NCBI GenBank assembly: GCA_013215515.1
Contig: JABSPC010000233.1
Location: 1 to 10,571, forward strand
From: Crocinitomicaceae bacterium
GTDB lineage: Bacteria > Bacteroidota > Bacteroidia > Flavobacteriales_D > Crocinitomicaceae
DNA: 10,571 nucleotides
Reading direction: 5' to 3'
In this document: piece after piece, positions 6,649 through 10,571 of the stretch
Layout of the letters: each line of letters starts with the position of its first letter
How positions within the stretch are numbered: position 1 is the stretch's first letter
Notes under the pieces: generated by a model
Told to the model about the DNA's origin: nothing
What the model saw: the letters and a program-made list of their open reading frames with translations, nothing else
Databases searched by the model: none
Program-made: the position numbers and the translations under genes

Positions 6649-7596
6649 TTATGTATTTGTGGTTATTATTAAATTAGAATATATGGTATGAAGTTTTTCA
6701 GCAACTTGGAATAGACTTAATTCAAGGGTTTTTATTTGTTTTCTTCCGTTTGTTGAAACTTGATTTTTAGAAAAATTTAATGCAGAAGTAATTCCCTTTG
6801 CCACCGATTCGACATTACTCTCAATAATATAACAGCCATCAATATCATTGATGAGTTGACTAACAGATCCAACGTCAGTTGACACAATAGGGCAGCCACA
6901 AGCCATAGCTTCCTTGATAACTTGAGGTGCCCCTTCGTTAAATGAAGTGAGTAAAACGAATTGACTTGCATTGATGGCAAGTGCAACTTCAGATCGCGTA
7001 AAATCTTTTAATTCAATAAGTATTATTGGAGATTTCGAATTTTTATTAACCTGTGCAATTACTTCTATTGCGAGGGGACTATTTTTAACATGGTTATCAA
7101 AACTAGAGCTAAAGAGCGCGTAGTTTTTATCAGGATCAAGGTTTAACTCTAATTTACTTTGCTGAGCATTTGACTGTTTGAAAATTGAAATATCGACTCC
7201 ACAGGGAATAACAACTCCCTTTTTATCAAGTGCTATTGATTTTAAATGGTCAGTGACGTAAATATTTCGATTACTTAATCGAATTGAAATTTTCGAGAAT
7301 CTTTTGTTTTTCTTCAGATTAATGTCAGATCCATGATAGGTGGTAACTACAGGGATTTTTCTCTGCAAGTTCGCGAATACTCCACAAAGGCCATAATGTG
7401 CATGAATGAGATCAGGCTTTTCTTCATTAATTTTTCTGATAAAAGAATTATAATGCGACAAGTACCCTCTCATTCCTTTTTTGCGGATAAGAAATGTTTT
7501 ACAGTTGATATGAATCGCACGTAAAGAGTCAATTTGTTCTTGAACAAAAGGACTGATTTGGCCATTAACTACTGAGATTACTACTAATATTTTCAT
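6649..7596 (-). CDS. Glycosyltransferase family 4 (GT-B fold)
   Basis: This is a 315-residue protein with GT4 hallmarks. The N-terminal acceptor domain has PDLIHAHYGLCG (61-72) and TTYHGSD (85-91). The linker carries VIPCGVD (129-135). The C-terminal nucleotide-sugar domain has the EX7E motif E221-E229 in FNEGAPQVIKEAMACGCPIV, followed by STDVGSV. It is shorter than the usual 350-400 residues of GT4 enzymes, but both Rossmann halves and the catalytic motif are present, so it is likely complete. Its role would be retaining sugar transfer onto the lipid-linked repeat unit; the substrate is unknown. It is separated from the flippase by 113 bp that contain only a 35-codon ORF, and it runs into the DUF354 gene with a 4-bp gap. 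Confidence 0.85.
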   Translation of the reverse strand: MKILVVISVVNGQISPFVQEQIDSLRAIHINCKTFLIRKKGMRGYLSHYNSFIRKINEEKPDLIHAHYGLCGVFANLQRKIPVVTTYHGSDINLKKNKRFSKISIRLSNRNIYVTDHLKSIALDKKGVVIPCGVDISIFKQSNAQQSKLELNLDPDKNYALFSSSFDNHVKNSPLAIEVIAQVNKNSKSPIILIELKDFTRSEVALAINASQFVLLTSFNEGAPQVIKEAMACGCPIVSTDVGSVSQLINDIDGCYIIESNVESVAKGITSALNFSKNQVSTNGRKQIKTLELSLFQVAEKLHTIYSNLIITTNT

Positions 7597-7601
7597 TTTG
7601 A

Positions 7602-7709
7602 TTAGAATTTTTTTAGTTGATAGAAATAGCCCAGGATAGACCGCATAAAGATGAGAAGTACATCAATAAGTACGTTAGTTGCGATGATATAATTGATAAT
7701 TCTATTCAC
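7602..7709 (-). CDS. Tiny 35-residue hydrophobic ORF directly after the flippase stop
   Basis: GTG 7709 follows the flippase TAA (7712-7710) with no gap and in the same frame. The ORF reads VNRIINYIIATNVLIDVLLI and on to GYFYQLKKF before TAA 7604-7602. The central stretch could form one membrane helix. It may be a small membrane protein, a C-terminal extension of the flippase cut off by a stop mutation (CAA to TAA would do), or chance. The flippase already ends KTGLKLI, which looks like a natural end, so I favour a separate remnant or chance. No recognisable family. Confidence 0.25.
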   Translation of the reverse strand: MNRIINYIIATNVLIDVLLIFMRSILGYFYQLKKF

Positions 7710-8972
7710 TTAAATTAGTTTAAGACCAGTTTTGCGATGAATAAATGTTCGTAGAAGCATAAATGAGGTAATTCCATTTAATGAAACAGCCAATACACTG
7801 CCAATGAAACCAAAATAGAAAGTGAGGACAATAATTGAAACGAGATTTAAAATCAATACTAATGAGGTTCTTTGGAAATTGGCTTTTAGTTTTCCTGTCA
7901 TAATTAATATGGATCCTCCCCATGAAATGAGTGCGAAAACATAACTTCCAATTAATGATATACTAAAAGCTTCAAAACTCGCATTGTTTGTGTGTTTTAG
8001 GAATGTCATTAGAAAATTGTAAACTAATAGAAGTGCAGTTGCCTGAATGGTAAGAACTAAAATATTGACAATTCTTAGTTTTTTTAATTTGACGTTCAGT
8101 TCCGAAATTTGATTTTGTGCCCAATGATGCGAGATAATGGGATTGATGTTTTGCATGAGAATTCCTGGGAAAATATAGAGCGTTTTAACAAAGAATATTA
8201 TAAAGCTATAACGACCAGCATCTGCTGATGAAAGAAGGTATCCAACAATAATAATGTCCATTGAGGAGTTGACAATGGAAGTTATTTCTGAAACATAGCT
8301 ACCCAAACCAAAAGCAAATGTTTCTCGAACAAGTTTTTTCTTGAAAGAAAAATTGAATGAATTTAAATTTGATAATACATTATATATAACTATTGCACCT
8401 TCTACAATTATGAAGGCTAGCATCATTTCAGCGAGCTCAAAATTGGAAACAGAAAAAAAATACAGAAGTGCAGCGAGTCCAGTCCATCGCATCGTTTTTA
8501 TAATTGCAATTTTCTTTTGATTTCTGCGTGCACAATAGTAGGATCTAAAGTTCTTGTTTAAATTGAATAGAGGAAGAGCTGCCAAGTGAATTGGTAATAT
8601 TGTTGCCAATTGCGCTGAACTGAAAATATTCGGTGACAGAATGGTTAGAAATACAACGAATGAACTTAGCACTATTGAAATGACCAAGGTTGAACTAAGG
8701 TTAGCCGTAAGTATCTGTTTCACTTCTATCTCGCTTTAGATTACTTCTGATACTTTTTTTATCAATGAATTGTTAAGGCCCAAAGCAAATAGAGTAGAAA
8801 GAATAAGATAAAATGCAAGTGATTGGTGAAAGAGACCTAGATTTTCAATTCCAATTTGATTGCCAAGAAATATATTAATAAACAATCCAGATGAAATTAC
8901 TGCAACTTGAGCAATTGCTAGCCAAATGGTGTCCTGGGAAAATTTCGATATGAATATCTGTTTAAATTTCAA
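7710..8972 (-). pseudogene. Wzx-type oligosaccharide flippase interrupted by one in-frame TAA
   Basis: A single frame of 420 codons runs from TTG 8972 to TAA 7712-7710, broken only by TAA at 8738-8736 (codon 79). The 5' part encodes two membrane segments (TIWLAIAQVAVISSG, then FHQSLAFYLILSTLFALGLN). The 3' part can restart at GTG 8723 (VKQILTANLSSTLVISIV) and holds about 11 to 12 more. Together they give the 12-14 helix MOP/Wzx pattern that flips undecaprenyl-linked repeat units across the inner membrane. The frame reads smoothly across the stop (SEVI*SEIEVKQIL), so a CAA-to-TAA mutation is the simplest cause. The protein would be lost, or made as two pieces if GTG 8723 is used. The TTG start is set by an upstream in-frame TAA; no earlier ATG fits. 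The normal family length is restored if the stop is ignored. Confidence 0.75.
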
Positions 8973-9002
8973 TTTGCTTCGTTTTTATGATTACACAACA
9001 TT

Positions 9003-9103
9003 TTAATTGTTTCTTTCGGCGATATACCATTTCCAATGCTTTAGAGCATACTCTAAGTTTACACTGGTATCAAATTTTGTTCTTTTAAGCCTTGTTTTTT
9101 CAT
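9003..9103 (-). pseudogene. N-terminal remnant of a Wzc-like chain-length determinant/tyrosine kinase gene
   Basis: Six bases after the export lipoprotein stop, ATG 9103 opens MKKQGLKEQN and then shifts frame at the AAAATTT run (9078-9072). The continuation reads FDTSVNLEYALKHWKWYIAE before TAA 9005-9003. The segment LEYALKHWKWYI is the typical start of Bacteroidota Wzc-like proteins, just ahead of their first membrane helix. These proteins normally follow the Wza-like gene and control polymer length and export. Here only about 33 codons remain, with a one-base deletion. The rest (normally about 700-800 codons) is gone, and the flippase gene begins 30 bp further on. Identification rests on this short motif plus gene order. 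Confidence 0.65.
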
Positions 9104-9109
9104 GTTAAT

Positions 9110-9898
9110 TTAAGTGAAGGCAACAATAATCAGAGACGCCACTACGGAGGAGATTGAGATCACAAAATGGCTCATCTTAAACCAAACTGTTGATCCAATT
9201 CTAGCGGATTTGTTTGGTTCGATGTAGATGACGTCATTCTGATCCAGATAATAGACAGGAGAACTTAAAGCTTCCGTTGTGGTTAGATTAATTCGGTATG
9301 TTTTGTCTGTATTTAAATCATTTCGAATCACCAGAACATTTTCTCGGTTTGCGGTTATATTAAGTCCACCTGCTAAGCCCAAGACTTCAAGAATTGTGAT
9401 TCTCTCATTTGGAATTTTAAAAGTACCTGGAGCCCTAACATCTCCAAGAACTGTCACTTTAAAGTTTTGAATTTGAATTTGAACAGTGGGCTTGACTAAA
9501 TGCCCTGCTAGTTTCTCTAATATTAATGTTGTGGCTTGCATTCTATTGAGACCACCCAACACGAGTTCTCCAATAATGGGTAGATCAACTGTTCCTGTTG
9601 AATCAACGAGATATCCGCCATTTGATGGGATTCCATTGTAGTAACCATTGTTTGTACCCATTGTAATTAATCCAAGTTCTACGTTAAATGGTGTGGCATC
9701 TTCGGGAGATTCACTAGCTATTTGAATTTTTAAGTAATCATCAGGTTTAAAGATTGGAGTGTAATTTTTTTTAACAAATGAAGTATCTGCAGCGGCCTCT
9801 AACTCCTGAAATAAGATTACATTCTTTGCCGATTTGCAAGATGCGCTTGACAAAATTATTCCAAGAAAAAGAGTCGCTAAGAGCAATCGTGAGTTCAT
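9110..9898 (-). CDS. Wza-like polysaccharide export outer-membrane lipoprotein
   Basis: This is a 262-residue lipoprotein. The signal peptide MNSRLLLATLFLGIILSSAS ends in a lipobox with lipidated C21. Residues 46-142 form the polysaccharide export domain (YTPIFKPDDYLKIQI, then DSTGTVDLPIIGELVLGGLN). Residues 146-225 form an SLBB domain (VTVLGDVRAPGTFKIPNERITILEVLGLAGGL). Residues 244-261 are a C-terminal hydrophobic segment (FVISISSVVASLIIVAFT), as in Bacteroidota Wza proteins that cross the outer membrane with a terminal helix. The protein should form the outer-membrane pore for capsule or exopolysaccharide. It is the first gene of the minus-strand operon, and its usual partner Wzc survives only as a remnant just downstream. 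The start has no clear Shine-Dalgarno sequence. Intact. Confidence 0.9.
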   Translation of the reverse strand: MNSRLLLATLFLGIILSSASCKSAKNVILFQELEAAADTSFVKKNYTPIFKPDDYLKIQIASESPEDATPFNVELGLITMGTNNGYYNGIPSNGGYLVDSTGTVDLPIIGELVLGGLNRMQATTLILEKLAGHLVKPTVQIQIQNFKVTVLGDVRAPGTFKIPNERITILEVLGLAGGLNITANRENVLVIRNDLNTDKTYRINLTTTEALSSPVYYLDQNDVIYIEPNKSARIGSTVWFKMSHFVISISSVVASLIIVAFT

Positions 9899-9902
9899 GT
9901 AG

Positions 9903-10011
9903 TTGAGTTTAAATTACTTTGAGTTTATCCATTAAACACACAGAGACCTAGATATTATGGTTGTATGTTAGCTTTGAGTTTCCCAACGTAACATTTGAGT
10001 TTCCGAACGTT
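9903..10011. repeat. Cluster of four TTGAGTTT repeats upstream of the export gene
   Basis: TTGAGTTT occurs at 9903, 9919, 9974 and 9995. The last two belong to a longer repeat, TTTGAGTTTCCnAACGT (9973 and 9994, 21 bp apart, two helical turns). A degenerate echo of the second copy's context (TTTATCCATTAAA) appears near 10048 as TTTATCATTAAA. The regular spacing and position ahead of the polysaccharide operon suggest operator sites for a regulator, but none is encoded nearby. Confidence 0.45.
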
Positions 10012-10036
10012 AGGAACCTGGAAATAGGAGTTGTCG

Positions 10037-10177
10037 TTAATACTTGAATTTATCATTAAATCTAGGGTAGAACGCAGTTTTTATGTCTTTTTCAGTGGAG
10101 TCGGATGAGTGGTAAACCTGAAATACTATTACGAATAACTTTAGTGTGTTTTCATTATCGAGAAGTTTAACTTTCAT
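10037..10177 (-). CDS. Doubtful 46-residue hypothetical ORF
   Basis: ATG 10177 opens a 46-codon frame (MKVKLLDNENTLKLFVIVFQ, later AFYPRFNDKFKY) ending at TAA 10039-10037. An A-rich stretch precedes the start. A short hydrophobic patch (LKLFVIVFQV) lies near the N-terminus. I recognise no family. It could be a remnant, a leader peptide ahead of the export gene, or chance in the divergent spacer. Confidence 0.2.
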   Translation of the reverse strand: MKVKLLDNENTLKLFVIVFQVYHSSDSTEKDIKTAFYPRFNDKFKY

Positions 10178-10210
10178 TTTTTGTGAAAATCTGTAACCTT
10201 ACCCTTCCAT

Positions 10211-10231
10211 ATCGAGTATTATAGACCATAT
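10211..10231 (+). repeat. Imperfect 21-bp direct repeat, right copy (possible island edge)
   Basis: This copy matches 4120-4140 at 18 of 21 positions. It ends within the tsaE start codon (ATG 10230-10232), so it marks the point where the conserved chromosomal neighbourhood resumes. Confidence 0.35.
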
Positions 10232-10571
10232 GGAGACGAAGTTGGAGATATGGATTGAGTCAGTTAATGACATCCCTGGTGCGGCTAAAGAATTTCTGGA
10301 TACTGTTGGGCATAGAAAAGTATTTGCTTTTGAAGCTGAAATGGGTTCAGGAAAAACTACTTTTATATTGGGTTTATTAGGCGCAATGGGAATCGTAAAT
10401 CCCGAAGGTTCACCGACCTATTCTCTTGTTAATGTTTATGAAAGCGAAATGTTTGGCAAAGTTTATCATTTTGATTTTTTTAGAATAAATAGCGAAGAAG
10501 AAGCTCTGGATATTGGAGTTGAAGAAATGCTTTATTCTGATGGCATTTGTTTTATTGAATGGCCAGAAAAA
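10230..10571 (+). CDS. tsaE: TsaE, tRNA t6A37 threonylcarbamoylation ATPase (5' part, runs off the window)
   Basis: The first 114 codons are present. TsaE is the P-loop ATPase that works with TsaB and TsaD to place threonylcarbamoyl on A37 of ANN-decoding tRNAs. Signatures seen are Walker A E37-MGSGKTT (37-44), GSPTYSLVNVYE (60-71, family form SPTF.LVNEY), YHFDFFRI (79-86, family HFDLYR), EEALDIGVEEML (90-101) and ICFIEWPEK (106-114). The family is about 135-160 residues long, so only a short C-terminus is missing. ATG 10230 gives the expected distance to the P-loop. In many Bacteroidota it lies just after porX; here about 6.9 kb of other DNA separates them. The gene appears intact as far as it goes. 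Confidence 0.93.
   Translation, partial: METKLEIWIESVNDIPGAAKEFLDTVGHRKVFAFEAEMGSGKTTFILGLLGAMGIVNPEGSPTYSLVNVYESEMFGKVYHFDFFRINSEEEALDIGVEEMLYSDGICFIEWPEK

Larger units (their letters stand above)
9899..10229. other. 331-bp divergent spacer between the polysaccharide operon and tsaE
   Basis: This spacer must hold the leader and promoter of the export gene (leftward) and, because tsaE is separated from porX here, probably a promoter for tsaE (rightward). I find no exact TTG-N17-23-TAnnTTTG match upstream of either gene. TAGCTTTG (9969-9976) fits the -7 form on the plus strand but lacks a -33 partner. TAACTTTC (10168-10175) is one mismatch away from it. The spacer holds the TTGAGTTT cluster, a doubtful 46-codon minus-strand ORF, and the right copy of the 21-bp repeat. 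Confidence 0.5.

Noticed and set aside
6777-6986. Minus-strand ORF of 69 residues inside the GT4 gene
   Set aside because: It is an alternative-frame shadow of the GT4 coding region, which has clear catalytic motifs.
10172-10188. TTTCA/TGAAA inverted repeat upstream of tsaE as an operator
   Set aside because: A five-base arm pair in AT-rich DNA is expected by chance.

Overview
The window comes from an AT-rich member of the Bacteroidota, probably a Flavobacteriales-like lineage. It carries porX, the response regulator/PglZ protein of the type IX secretion system (T9SS), and a degraded T9SS cargo gene with a C-terminal sorting domain. It also has a TTG-N18-TAGATTTG promoter of the Bacteroidota type (-33 TTG, -7 TAnnTTTG), and its start codons lack clear Shine-Dalgarno sequences. 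No RNA gene, CRISPR array, transposase or integrase is visible.

Left part (1-3363). A frameshifted gene of unknown function runs off the left edge. It converges on an intact HD-domain phosphohydrolase gene (minus strand), which is divergent from porX (plus strand). The HD and porX promoters overlap in the roughly 40 bp between their start codons. This is a conserved chromosomal neighbourhood in Bacteroidota. As I recall it, porX is normally followed directly by tsaE.

Middle part (3364-10229). In this genome porX and tsaE lie about 6.9 kb apart. After porX comes a secreted T9SS cargo gene broken by two in-frame stops. Then comes a second, degenerate copy of the last 49 codons of porX (about 80% nucleotide identity, no indels). 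Next is a minus-strand surface-polysaccharide locus. In transcription order it holds an outer-membrane export lipoprotein (Wza-like), a short remnant of a Wzc-like chain-length/tyrosine-kinase gene, and a Wzx-type flippase interrupted by one in-frame TAA. These are followed by a tiny in-frame ORF, a GT4 glycosyltransferase, a DUF354-type glycosyltransferase, and a polyprenyl-phosphate sugar transferase with an N-terminal methyltransferase-like domain. No polymerase or nucleotide-sugar synthesis genes are present. With wzc lost and wzx interrupted, the locus looks like a partly decayed capsule/O-antigen/EPS cluster whose glycosyltransferases and export lipoprotein are still open.

Right part (9899-10571). 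A 331-bp spacer carries a cluster of TTGAGTTT repeats and a 46-codon ORF of doubtful reality. It is followed by the 5' part of tsaE (tRNA t6A synthesis ATPase) on the plus strand, which runs off the right edge.

The most notable reading is that a polysaccharide island was inserted between porX and tsaE. It left a foreign or duplicated porX 3' end as a scar. A pair of imperfect 21-bp direct repeats (4120-4140 and 10211-10231) may mark its edges. I found no convincing new defence or signalling system.
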